Source: JACSRF01 sp963695505 (GTDB taxonomy: Bacteria > Chloroflexota > Anaerolineae > Promineifilales > Promineifilaceae). From it: 64,000 nt of DNA. The position numbers and the translations under genes were made by a program. Location of the stretch: NCBI GenBank assembly GCA_963695505.1, contig CAVOGX010000009.1, positions 1 to 64,000 on the forward strand, read 5' to 3'. Under the pieces are notes generated by a model. It worked only from the letters and a program-made list of their open reading frames with translations. It searched no databases and had not been told where the DNA came from. Shown piece after piece: positions 30,257 through 38,492 of this stretch. How positions within the stretch are numbered: position 1 is the stretch's first letter; each line of letters begins with the position of its first letter.

Positions 30257-32704
30257 ATGGCTTATTTTTCGCAGCTTACGCAGTTACTAAGCGAGCCACC
30301 AGGAACCCTGGTATTTCACCTGGTGACGTTATTCGCCCTGCAGGCCATTTTGGGTATGGCGCTCAATCAATGGCGGCAGGATAAGGCGGATCGTACGGCA
30401 CGGCGCATGGCCATTGCTGCCGCCGTTATCTTCCTCATGGAAGGGATGATGCTGGTTTTGGGCCTGTTATGGCGAAACAATTCCGCAACGGCCGTTTCCT
30501 ACCTCCCACCCCTGACGCAAACGAGCCATGCCGTAACGGCCGTTTTCATCACCTGGGCTCTAGCCTCCCACCGCCGGCGCTTCGCCAATATCAGCAATGC
30601 CCTGCTCGTAGCTGTACTCATCACCCTCGTGGTCATGACAATCTCCTTCACCCAGGAGTGGCAGCGACAGCTTACCAGCCAGGTTTATGCAGACACTACC
30701 CAGGCCCTCATTGGCAATATTTTTCAGCTTTCCATTCTAACTCTGGGCTTTTTCATCTCGTTACTGCACCGCGAGGGACGGCGCTCTTTGCGCCCCATCA
30801 TACTCCTCGGCCTAATCGCCGCCCACGCCGTTCAATTTGCAATAGGCCAGCCAGCCACCATACCACCAGACAGCACCATTGCCTTCTGGTTGCGCCTGGG
30901 TTACCTGATTTCCTTCCCCTTGTGGGCCGTCCACGTTTACCGCCGGTTGGCTTTTGTGCCGCAGTATGCAATCACTCCCTTGTCACAGTCAACACGCACC
31001 GAAGATTGGCCGGAGCTCCTGCCGCACCTGACTGATGTGGTCAGCTCAATGCACCCCCAACCCACCCTTTTAGCGGCCATTGACCTCATTGAGGAAGCCG
31101 TTCATGCTAAATTCATCGGCTTGGCAATGGCTGACGCCAATCTTCTTTCTACTCTGCACGTGACCACAAACCTACCCCAAGCCGGGCGGGACACACCCCG
31201 TACCTGGACATTAAACCTGGACAATTGGCCTGCCCTCCGTCTGGTGCGCGAACAGGGAGAGAGCGTTGAATTACGCCCCAACGGCATTGGCGCGCGCCAG
31301 CTTCACCTTCTGTATGCTGAATTGGGATTATCGAGTTCCCTTGGAGCGCTCTTCATTCATCCTTTGCGCGCCAAAAGTGAATGGCTGGGTATGCTGATTC
31401 TTTCTCACCCCCAAGGCGGCAGCGCCTGGAGTGACGACCAGCGTGCCGCGATTCCACCTCTGGCATATTTCATCGCCCAAGCCATCGACAACAGCCACCT
31501 GCACGTTAATGCATTGCAGCAAACAAGCGTCTCTTATAAGCTGCAAGCACCGCCAGATACAGGCCGCCTGATAAATCTTGAAGAAGAGCATATGCGCCTC
31601 CGGTCAGAGCTGGAAGTGTGGCAGGCGCGAGCCCGGCAGGCAGAAGGGCGTGCCGCGGAAGCGCGAAAACAAGCCCAGGATTTAGCGGATACCCTGCAAG
31701 AGCTTGAACGGTTGAATCGTGATGACAAGATTAAAATGCTGGAAGCGGAAATTGAGGCATTGCGCGAATCGCTCATGAGTGCGGAAGAAGCTATGGCCAT
31801 GGCTGCTGCAGGTGAAACAGACCTCAGCACTGAATGGGTAATGCTGACAATCACCCGCTATTCTAGCCAGCTAGAAGAAGCGCAGGCGCGTATTGAGATG
31901 CTGGAAACCCAGATAAGGCAAGAAAATCGACAAGAGGGTGACGAGCTTCTTGAACAAATCCTGCAGGACTTGCGCACGCCCATGACTTCTGTGGTGGGTT
32001 ACTCCGAGTTGCTGCTGGCGGAGACAGGGAAACACCCTCTTTCGAGCGAACAAAAAGAGTTTGTCTACCACATCAAGGCAAACTCCCAACGTGTAGAAAA
32101 ACTGCTTAAGCAGTTAACTGAAAAAGCGGTAAAAGACGAAGGGCATGCAAAAGGGCGGAAACAGGTGACAGACCTGGAGGAAGTAATGGAAACGGCCGTT
32201 CACACTGTTATCACCCACGTTCGCGAAAAACGGCAGCGGCTGGAACTGAACATCGCCCCAGACCTGCCCCCGCTTTCCATCAACCAGGACACACTACAAC
32301 ATATCATGGCCCGCCTGCTAGAAAATGCTACCCATGCCGCCGGAAACGAAGGGCAGATTACCGTTTCTGCTCAAGCCAAAGCGTTAACTGCTCCTCTCAA
32401 CAACCATCACGAAGAGATTCTAAAATTCATCCATATTGCCGTGCAGGACAGCGGTCCGGGCATTAGTACAACCGATCGCGCGTACGTCTTTGACGCCCAT
32501 CCATCAGGTATGGCACATCCTATTCCTGGTTTAGGCAGCAGCTATCAGGCTTTGGCGGAAGCGCGAAACACCGCGGTTACCCACGGCGCCCGCATGTGGG
32601 TGGATGGTGAACCAGGTAGTGGAAGTACATTCTCAGTTTTATTCCCCATTGCCTCCACTGAAATAGAAGTCCCTGCTAAGCATGGCAGCAATGGAGCCGC
32701 ATAA
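30257..32704 (+). CDS. Membrane histidine-kinase-like protein lacking the phospho-histidine
   Basis: An 815-residue protein. Seven or eight transmembrane helices (about 15-235) form a 7TM-like sensor. They are followed by a GAF-like region (about 270-420), a long coiled coil (about 430-560) and a HisKA/HATPase-like part. The H-box, normally H-E-L-R-T-P, reads ILQDLRTPMTSVVGYSELL, so the phospho-accepting His is Gln. The ATPase keeps ARLLENATHAA (N-box) and DSGPGIS (G1), but later G-boxes are weak (PGLGSS). It therefore probably signals without autophosphorylation or as a regulatory partner. A LysM-domain gene starts 8 bp downstream. Confidence 0.82.
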   Translation: MAYFSQLTQLLSEPPGTLVFHLVTLFALQAILGMALNQWRQDKADRTARRMAIAAAVIFLMEGMMLVLGLLWRNNSATAVSYLPPLTQTSHAVTAVFITWALASHRRRFANISNALLVAVLITLVVMTISFTQEWQRQLTSQVYADTTQALIGNIFQLSILTLGFFISLLHREGRRSLRPIILLGLIAAHAVQFAIGQPATIPPDSTIAFWLRLGYLISFPLWAVHVYRRLAFVPQYAITPLSQSTRTEDWPELLPHLTDVVSSMHPQPTLLAAIDLIEEAVHAKFIGLAMADANLLSTLHVTTNLPQAGRDTPRTWTLNLDNWPALRLVREQGESVELRPNGIGARQLHLLYAELGLSSSLGALFIHPLRAKSEWLGMLILSHPQGGSAWSDDQRAAIPPLAYFIAQAIDNSHLHVNALQQTSVSYKLQAPPDTGRLINLEEEHMRLRSELEVWQARARQAEGRAAEARKQAQDLADTLQELERLNRDDKIKMLEAEIEALRESLMSAEEAMAMAAAGETDLSTEWVMLTITRYSSQLEEAQARIEMLETQIRQENRQEGDELLEQILQDLRTPMTSVVGYSELLLAETGKHPLSSEQKEFVYHIKANSQRVEKLLKQLTEKAVKDEGHAKGRKQVTDLEEVMETAVHTVITHVREKRQRLELNIAPDLPPLSINQDTLQHIMARLLENATHAAGNEGQITVSAQAKALTAPLNNHHEEILKFIHIAVQDSGPGISTTDRAYVFDAHPSGMAHPIPGLGSSYQALAEARNTAVTHGARMWVDGEPGSGSTFSVLFPIASTEIEVPAKHGSNGAA

Positions 32705-32712
32705 ACCAGCGT

Positions 32713-33789
32713 ATGATGGAGCAAAGGTCAGCGACGAGCAGTTGGAGCGCCAATTTTCTGGTTACGGCCGGGGTGGTCATAACGGTTGTAATGGCTTTGC
32801 TATTGGCACAGCTCGACAGTTTGCCCAGCCAGCCACCACCCAACGCTCCAGTTGTCATTGCGGATATCCCTGCTACACCAACACCGGAATTCACCAATAC
32901 CCCACGACCGGCCACACCGCTGCCCTCGGCTACCCCAACATCTACACCCACTAAAACCTCCGTTCCTGCCGAGCAAAGCAAAGTGACAGCCACAGCAACA
33001 GCTACGGCCGTTCCCGTGCTGCCCACCTGCGGCAATATTCCCCCAGGCTGGGTACCCTATACGGTACAAATTGGGGACACCTACTCCTACCTTTCCGCCC
33101 AATCTGGAGCAACTACCAGCGAGATTATAGAGGCCAACTGCCTCGATCCCAACCTATTATTCAGCGGTATTACTATTTTCTTGCCCCAGGAACCTCCCGT
33201 ACGCATAGCGTGTGGACCCCCTGCCAACTGGGTCCGTTACACTGTGGTTGCAGGAGATACCTTATTTTCGCTGGCCATGCGTCATGGCACGTCCGTGTTT
33301 GCCATTATGCAGGCCAACTGCTTAACCAGCACAAGATTATATTGGGGTAAAAGTATCTTTTTACCGTCACTGCCAGCAACCGCCACGCCATTGCCATCGT
33401 CCACGCCCCCACCACCGCCGACATCGCCACCCCCGCCAACAGCTACCCCAGTTCCGCCCACCGTGACCCATACGCCCACGCCCGTCCCGGCAACCTTCAC
33501 GCCGACAGCCACGCCGTTCTTGCCCACAGTCACGCCTTCTTTTACACCTCTTCCCGCTACTGCGACGCCCACCGTGACGCCTGGCGCACCCACAGCTACG
33601 CCTACCTTTACCCCCCCAGCACCATCGCCCACGAGCACATTTACCCCCGCACCTCCTACAGCTACACCTACTTTTACGCCTGCGCCGCCTACCGCTACAC
33701 CCACATTTACCCCAGCGCCCCCTACGGCTACATCCACTTTTACGCCTGCGCCGCCTACAGCAACCCCTACCAACACCCCCAGACCGTAG
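32713..33789 (+). CDS. Membrane-anchored LysM protein with Thr/Pro-rich tail
   Basis: A 358-residue protein. A signal-anchor helix is at about 17-35, then a Thr/Pro spacer, two LysM-type domains (about 112-160, VPYTVQIGDTYSYLSAQSG; about 172-215, VRYTVVAGDTLFSLAMRHG) each with a C-x-P...ANCL motif that suggests a disulfide, and a ~140-residue tail of TATPTFTPAPP repeats. LysM domains bind peptidoglycan or related glycans. It lies 8 bp after the degenerate kinase and the two are likely one transcription unit. The tail ends in perfect DNA repeats and may vary in length among strains. Confidence 0.85.
   Translation: MMEQRSATSSWSANFLVTAGVVITVVMALLLAQLDSLPSQPPPNAPVVIADIPATPTPEFTNTPRPATPLPSATPTSTPTKTSVPAEQSKVTATATATAVPVLPTCGNIPPGWVPYTVQIGDTYSYLSAQSGATTSEIIEANCLDPNLLFSGITIFLPQEPPVRIACGPPANWVRYTVVAGDTLFSLAMRHGTSVFAIMQANCLTSTRLYWGKSIFLPSLPATATPLPSSTPPPPPTSPPPPTATPVPPTVTHTPTPVPATFTPTATPFLPTVTPSFTPLPATATPTVTPGAPTATPTFTPPAPSPTSTFTPAPPTATPTFTPAPPTATPTFTPAPPTATSTFTPAPPTATPTNTPRP
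33640..33782 (+). repeat. Coding minisatellite in the LysM protein tail
   Basis: Units of about 36 bp such as CCGCCTACAGCTACACC-type words encode repeated TFTPAPPTATP. At least four near-identical units are visible. Such arrays can change copy number by slippage. Confidence 0.7.
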
Positions 33790-33834
33790 GTAAACCGTCG
33801 CTTAACTGAACCAAATCCATCACTGAACATTGAC

Positions 33835-33862
33835 TTGGTTCTACCCCTGCCTGTGCTATAAT
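33835..33862 (+). promoter_or_regulatory. Sigma-70-type promoter of rfbH
   Basis: TTGGTT, 16-bp spacer, then a perfect TATAAT; the start codon follows 40 bp later at 33902. Confidence 0.55.
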
Positions 33863-33901
33863 CTCATCCCGACTTTGTGACGAAACACACGGAATAAATG
33901 C

Positions 33902-35218
33902 ATGAGCGACAGTGAAGAACTGCGGCAGGCAATTCTGGCGCAGGTAGCCGAATATTATCGCCAAACGCACCAGGATCAACCCTTTGAACCGGGTTCGACC
34001 ACCGTCCGCTATGCCGGGCGCGTGTTTGACGAGCAAGAAATGCAGAACATGGTCAGTGCTGTGCTCGACTTTTGGCTGACGGCCGGTCCCTATGCGCAAA
34101 AGTTTGAGGAAAAACTGGGACAGTTTCTTGGAGTGCGGGAAGTTGTGCCCACCAATTCTGGCTCGTCGGCAAATCTTTTGGCCGTTACAACCCTGCGCTC
34201 CCTTAAGCTGGAAAATCGCCTGATGCCCGGCGATGAAGTTATTGTACCCGCCGCCAGCTTCCCCACCACGGTCAATCCAATCATCCAAAACCAGCTTACA
34301 CCGGTTTTCATTGACAGCCGTTTGGGTGACTTCAATTTGGACCCAGCACAGTTAGAAACGGCCGTTTCCCCCCGTACCCGCGCCCTCATGTTTGCCCATA
34401 CCCTGGGCAATCCCGCCGACATGGACGCCGTCATGGCCTTTGTGCGCAAGCACGACCTTTTCCTCATCGAAGACACTTGCGACGCCCTGGGCAGCAAGTG
34501 GGATGGTAAACTCGTCGGTACTTTTGGGCACATGGCCACCCTCAGCTTCTTTCCTGCACACCACATCACCATGGGGGAAGGAGGCGCCGTCTATACCAAC
34601 CGTCCCAAGCTGGCCAAAATCACCCGCGCCGTGCGCGACTGGGGCCGCGACTGCTGGTGTGGCTACGAATACCCAGTCAACGGCAAGTGCGGCATCCGCT
34701 TCGAGCGCGAGATTCCCGGCGTACCTGGCTATTATGACCATCGTTATTATTACACTGAAATTGGCTACAACTTAAAAATTACCGACCCGCAGGCAGCTAT
34801 GGGGTTAGCCCAACTTGACAAACTGCCTGACTTCATTGCCAAACGCAAGCGCAACTTCGCTTATTTGTATGAAGGGCTGCGCCAGTTTGCGGAATTCCTG
34901 CACCTGCCCACCTGGGACGCCAAAGCCGACGTATCCTGGTTCGCTTTTCCGCTGCTTGTACGCGATGAGGCTCCCTTTATGCGCCATGAATTGACCCGCT
35001 TTTTGGAGTTAAATCGCGTGCAAACCCGGCTCATTTTTGCGGGTAATATTTTGCGCCAGCCAGCCTACCAGGAGATTAACCATCGCCAGATCAGCGATTT
35101 GGCGGTAGCCGACCAGATTATGCGCGGCGCATTCTTTATTGGCGTTTTTCCTGGGTTAGACACGCCGCGGTTAGACTACATTGTTGACACCTTTGGTAAA
35201 TTCTTTAAGCAACTTTGA
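33902..35218 (+). CDS. rfbH: RfbH-type CDP-4-keto-6-deoxyglucose-3-dehydratase (PMP, [2Fe-2S])
   Basis: A 438-residue member of the DegT/DnrJ/EryC1 aminotransferase fold that catalyses C3 dehydration in 3,6-dideoxyhexose synthesis. The usual PLP-binding Lys is replaced by His in FFPAHHITMGEGG (about 220), the defining change of the E1 dehydrase. The cluster cysteines Cys193 (EDTCDALG), Cys251, Cys253 and Cys263 (RDCWCGYEY, GKCGIRF) are all present, so both PMP and [2Fe-2S] chemistry are predicted. The partner reductase and the rest of the CDP-sugar pathway are not in this window. The next genes are a GT2 transferase and a sugar-kinase-fold enzyme. Confidence 0.92.
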   Translation: MSDSEELRQAILAQVAEYYRQTHQDQPFEPGSTTVRYAGRVFDEQEMQNMVSAVLDFWLTAGPYAQKFEEKLGQFLGVREVVPTNSGSSANLLAVTTLRSLKLENRLMPGDEVIVPAASFPTTVNPIIQNQLTPVFIDSRLGDFNLDPAQLETAVSPRTRALMFAHTLGNPADMDAVMAFVRKHDLFLIEDTCDALGSKWDGKLVGTFGHMATLSFFPAHHITMGEGGAVYTNRPKLAKITRAVRDWGRDCWCGYEYPVNGKCGIRFEREIPGVPGYYDHRYYYTEIGYNLKITDPQAAMGLAQLDKLPDFIAKRKRNFAYLYEGLRQFAEFLHLPTWDAKADVSWFAFPLLVRDEAPFMRHELTRFLELNRVQTRLIFAGNILRQPAYQEINHRQISDLAVADQIMRGAFFIGVFPGLDTPRLDYIVDTFGKFFKQL

Positions 35219-35299
35219 GATACAGTATGGAGATAAAGATAGAGAACGCCGACACCCCACTCTATCTCTGTCTCTACACTCTATCTCTACACTCTATTT
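35219..35299. repeat. Low-complexity intergenic hairpin (AGATAGAG/CTCTATCTC type)
   Basis: Purine-rich ATGGAGATAAAGATAGAG faces repeated CTCTATCTCTACA units. The same vocabulary is used in the gap at 46975-47062. It fills the whole gap between rfbH and the GT2 gene. Confidence 0.6.
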
Positions 35300-36046
35300 A
35301 TGAAACTATCTGTCATCATCTGCTGCTATAACGAACGCGAAACCATTGCCGACGTAATTGCGCGCACGAAAGCCGTCAATTTGGGCGGCGATTGGGAAAG
35401 AGAAATAATCGTGGTAGACAACTTCTCCACCGATGGCACGCGGGAGATTCTACAGCAAATAAACGACCCGGAAATACGCACCTTTTTCCACGAGCGTAAC
35501 ATGGGCAAAGGGATGTCTATTCGCACAGGCATCGACAATTTGACCGGTGATTACCTGATTATTCAAGACGCCGATAAGGAGTATGATCCGGCCGAGCACC
35601 CCAAATTTTGTCGCAAAGTGGAGGAAACAGGCGCAACGGCCGTTTACGGGTCGCGCATTTTGGGAGGAGATGTACGCTACGAATATGCCCACGCCTACCT
35701 GGGCGTACGTGTCTGGACTTTCCTCACGAACTTGTTGTTTGGCAGCAAGCTAACAGACGTCGGCACCGGCACTAAGATGGTCCGTGCCGATGTCGCCCAA
35801 TCCCTGTACCTCACACTGACCGGCTTCAACCTGGAATTCGAGTTAACCAATAAAGTCCTATTGGCCGGGCACGAAATATTGGAAGTGCCGATAAACTATG
35901 ATCCACGCACCTACGCCGAAGGGAAAAAAATTACTGTGCGAGATGGCCTAAAAATCATTTTCACCATGCTGCGTGACCGCCTTGGCCTGACCCCTATTCA
36001 CAAACCATCCGCAAATCCAATTTCTAGTTCACGTTCAAATACCTAA
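35300..36046 (+). CDS. Family 2 glycosyltransferase (dolichyl-phosphate-mannose-synthase-like)
   Basis: A 248-residue GT-A enzyme without transmembrane helices. MKLSVIICCYNERETIADVI is the nucleotide-sugar site, IIVVDNFSTDGTREIL follows, IIQDADKEYDP carries the DxD-type motif, and GTGTKMVRADV plus FELTNKVLLAG are typical of DPM1/DpgM-like proteins. It probably transfers a sugar from an activated donor to polyprenyl phosphate or a wall glycan. It is followed 4 bp later by the PfkB gene, so they are co-transcribed. Confidence 0.9.
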   Translation: MKLSVIICCYNERETIADVIARTKAVNLGGDWEREIIVVDNFSTDGTREILQQINDPEIRTFFHERNMGKGMSIRTGIDNLTGDYLIIQDADKEYDPAEHPKFCRKVEETGATAVYGSRILGGDVRYEYAHAYLGVRVWTFLTNLLFGSKLTDVGTGTKMVRADVAQSLYLTLTGFNLEFELTNKVLLAGHEILEVPINYDPRTYAEGKKITVRDGLKIIFTMLRDRLGLTPIHKPSANPISSSRSNT

Positions 36047-36050
36047 GCTT

Positions 36051-37022
36051 ATGACCGCAAAAAACATCGTTATCACCGGTTCCATCGCCTTTGATTATCT
36101 CATGTCCTTCCCGGGCCGATTTCGGGAAATGCTGCTGGCCGAACACCTGCAAAACGTCAGCCTCAGCTTTTTGGTGGATACCCTCAAGCGGCAGCGGGGC
36201 GGCACGGCGCCCAATATTGCTTACACGCTGGCATTGCTAGGCGGCAGGCCCAAAGTGATGGCTACGGCTGGGCAAGACTTCACTGAGTACCGCGCCTGGC
36301 TGGAAAAACATGGCGTAGACACCTCCGCTATTGTGGAAATTGAAGGAGATTACACCGCCTCCTTTTTCGTCAATACCGACCTCGAACAAAATCAGATTGC
36401 CAGCTTTTACACCGGGGCCATGGCTCATGCAGGTGAGCTAACCTTTGCCCAGTACGCTGCCGACGCAGACCTGGCCATTATTTCCCCGAACGATCCCGGC
36501 GCAATGCAAGCTTATGCGGCTGAATGCAAGACTGCAGGCATTCCTTACATTTATGACCCCAGCCAACAAACCATTCGCCTTTCTGGCGAAGAGCTGCGAG
36601 CCGGGCTAGATGGCTGCGCACTTTTGACCGTGAACGAGTATGAGTTTAGCCTCATTCAGGATCGCACCGGCCTCAGCGAATCAGAGATCTTGAATAAGGT
36701 AGGCGGGCTGCTGGTGACAAAAGGCGCCAAAGGGGCCTGGCTGATGGTGAATGGCGCCGAATATCACATTCCCGTTGCCCCGCCACAAAAAATTGTGGAG
36801 CCCACCGGCGTTGGGGATGCGTTCCGGGCGGCGCTCATGCGCGGCATGCAGCTTGACCTGCCTTGGGACGTTTGCGGACGCATGGGTGCTGTGGCCGCAT
36901 CTTACGTGCTGGAGCAAATTGGCACGCAAAATCATTACTTTTCCCGAGCCGAGTTTGTAGCCCGCTACCGCGAACATTTTGATGACAACGGTGCGCTTGA
37001 TGCGCTCTTAGAGGGTGGGTAG
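36051..37022 (+). CDS. PfkB-family carbohydrate/nucleoside kinase (adenosine-kinase-like)
   Basis: A 323-residue ribokinase-fold kinase. GGTAPNIAYTLALLGG (about 50-65) is the first PfkB signature and VEPTGVGDAFRAALMRG (about 256-272) the second, with Asp in GVGDAF as the base. It follows a GT2 gene by 4 bp and precedes S-adenosylhomocysteine hydrolase, which releases adenosine. On that context it is most likely an adenosine kinase that pulls the hydrolysis forward; sequence alone leaves other sugars open. Confidence 0.85.
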   Translation: MTAKNIVITGSIAFDYLMSFPGRFREMLLAEHLQNVSLSFLVDTLKRQRGGTAPNIAYTLALLGGRPKVMATAGQDFTEYRAWLEKHGVDTSAIVEIEGDYTASFFVNTDLEQNQIASFYTGAMAHAGELTFAQYAADADLAIISPNDPGAMQAYAAECKTAGIPYIYDPSQQTIRLSGEELRAGLDGCALLTVNEYEFSLIQDRTGLSESEILNKVGGLLVTKGAKGAWLMVNGAEYHIPVAPPQKIVEPTGVGDAFRAALMRGMQLDLPWDVCGRMGAVAASYVLEQIGTQNHYFSRAEFVARYREHFDDNGALDALLEGG

Positions 37023-37090
37023 TTGGATGGATTGTTAGTTGGATGGTTGGCTTCCCGCCGACTAACCAACAACACCAACTTACCCACAAG
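37023..37090. repeat. Low-complexity intergenic hairpin (TTAGTTGGATGG/CCAACTAACC type)
   Basis: GTTGGATGGATTGTTAGTTGG and similar words pair with GACTAACCAACAACACCAAC. The whole gap before the SahH gene consists of it. Same style as 43142-43226. Confidence 0.6.
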
Positions 37091-37125
37091 CAAACAAACC
37101 AATCAAATCAAGGAGATTTTTTTTC

Positions 37126-38385
37126 ATGGATTACGACATTAAAAATATTGACTTAGCCCCCGGTGGCCGCCACCGAATTGAGTGGGCAGAACAGGAAATG
37201 GCCGTATTACGCGGAATTCAGGAGCAGTTTGGGTCAGAACGGCCGTTTTCCGGGGTCCGCGTAGGGGCCACCATGCACGTTACCACCGAAACCGCCAATC
37301 TGATGATTGCCCTGCAAGCCGGTGGCGCTGACGTAGTTCTTTCAGCCAGCAACCCGCTAAGCACCCAGGACGACGTGGCTGCTGCGCTCGTCTCCTACTA
37401 CGAAATTCCCGTCTACGCCATCAAGGGTGAAGACACCGCCACCTACCACAAGCACATCAACGCTGTACTGGACCACAAACCGCACATCATCATGGATGAT
37501 GGCGCCGACCTGGTCAGCACCCTGCACAAATCCCGCCGCGAAGTCATGGGCAACGTCATCGGCGGCACGGAAGAAACCACCACCGGTATCGTGCGCCTGC
37601 GGGCGATGGCTGCCGACGGCAAGCTGGAATTCCCCATGATGGCCGTTAACGACGCCATGACCAAGCACCTCTTTGACAACCGCTACGGGACCGGCCAATC
37701 CACCATGGACGGCATCGTGCGCGCCACGAACTTCCTCATTGCCGGACGCACCATAGTGGTAGGCGGTTACGGCTGGTGCAGCCGGGGCATTGCCATGCGT
37801 GCTAAAGGGCTGGGCGCCAACGTCATTGTCACCGAAATTGACCCGCTAAAAGCTCTGGAAGCAGTTATGGACGGCTTCCGCGTCATGCCTATGATGGAAG
37901 CCGCCCCGCAAGGCGACATTTTCGTCACGGCTACCGGTGACATCAACGTCGTAGACCGCCACCACATGGAGGCGATGAAGGATGGCGCAGTAGTCGCCAA
38001 CTCCGGCCATTTTGACGTAGAGATTAACAAGGTGGCGCTGCGCGAGTTGGCAGTGGACGATCCAAAGCTGGTACGGCCGTTCGTGGAACAGTATACCCTC
38101 AAGACCGGCAAGAAAATCAACCTGCTAGGCGAAGGTCGCCTGATCAACCTGGCTGCCGCCGAAGGACATCCCGCCGCCGTCATGGACATGAGCTTCGCCG
38201 GACAGGCCATGGCCGCCAAATACTTGCTGGACAACAAGGGCAGGCTGGAAAATCGCGTCTACACCGTGCCGGAAGAAGTTGACCAGGATATTGCCCGCAT
38301 CAAGTTAGCTTCCATGGGCATCCAGATTGACATCCTCACCCCAGAACAGGTCAAGTACTTGAACTCCTGGGAAGAAGGCACGTGA
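37126..38385 (+). CDS. ahcY: Adenosylhomocysteinase (S-adenosylhomocysteine hydrolase)
   Basis: Hydrolyses S-adenosylhomocysteine to adenosine and homocysteine with tightly bound NAD, clearing the product of methyltransferases. The 419-residue chain lacks the ~40-residue insertion of the eukaryotic/proteobacterial form and is of the short (archaeal/thermophile) type. Motifs: SNPLSTQDDVAAAL, IMDDGADLV, GGTEETTTGIVRL, NDAMTKHLFDNRYGTGQS, the NAD loop VVGGYGWCSRGIA, and NSGHFDVEI. A strong AGGAGAT lies before the ATG. It follows a PfkB kinase that probably consumes the adenosine. Confidence 0.96.
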   Translation: MDYDIKNIDLAPGGRHRIEWAEQEMAVLRGIQEQFGSERPFSGVRVGATMHVTTETANLMIALQAGGADVVLSASNPLSTQDDVAAALVSYYEIPVYAIKGEDTATYHKHINAVLDHKPHIIMDDGADLVSTLHKSRREVMGNVIGGTEETTTGIVRLRAMAADGKLEFPMMAVNDAMTKHLFDNRYGTGQSTMDGIVRATNFLIAGRTIVVGGYGWCSRGIAMRAKGLGANVIVTEIDPLKALEAVMDGFRVMPMMEAAPQGDIFVTATGDINVVDRHHMEAMKDGAVVANSGHFDVEINKVALRELAVDDPKLVRPFVEQYTLKTGKKINLLGEGRLINLAAAEGHPAAVMDMSFAGQAMAAKYLLDNKGRLENRVYTVPEEVDQDIARIKLASMGIQIDILTPEQVKYLNSWEEGT

Positions 38386-38389
38386 TAAG

Positions 38390-38458
38390 AAGCTAGAGCC
38401 AGAGCTAGAGCGAGAGGGCAACGCCTTTCCTCTAACTCTGGCACTAGCTCTAGCTGTT
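38390..38458. repeat. Low-complexity intergenic hairpin (GCTAGAGC type)
   Basis: GAAGCTAGAGCCAGAGCTAG pairs with CTGGCACTAGCTCTAGC around GGGCAACGCC. It lies between ahcY and the right end of the TnpB element. Confidence 0.6.
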
Positions 38459-38465
38459 ATAAACT

Positions 38466-38492
38466 ACCCCGCGGCAAGCCACGGGGTTTTAC
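38466..38492. other. Right-end hairpin of the TnpB element (also possible ahcY terminator)
   Basis: ACCCCGCGGCAAGCCACGGG then GTTTT. CCCCG-C-GGC pairs with GCC-A-CGGGG. In TnpB orientation it reads AAACCCCGTGGCTTGCCGCG, the common right-end hairpin of IS605-group elements and the 3' part of an omega RNA. On the plus strand the T run also allows termination after ahcY. Confidence 0.6.

Noticed and set aside
38466..38492. Hairpin as only a terminator of ahcY
   Set aside because: The stem resembles that at the other side of tnpB and the IS605 right-end consensus, so an element end is the better primary call; a terminator role is kept as a possibility.
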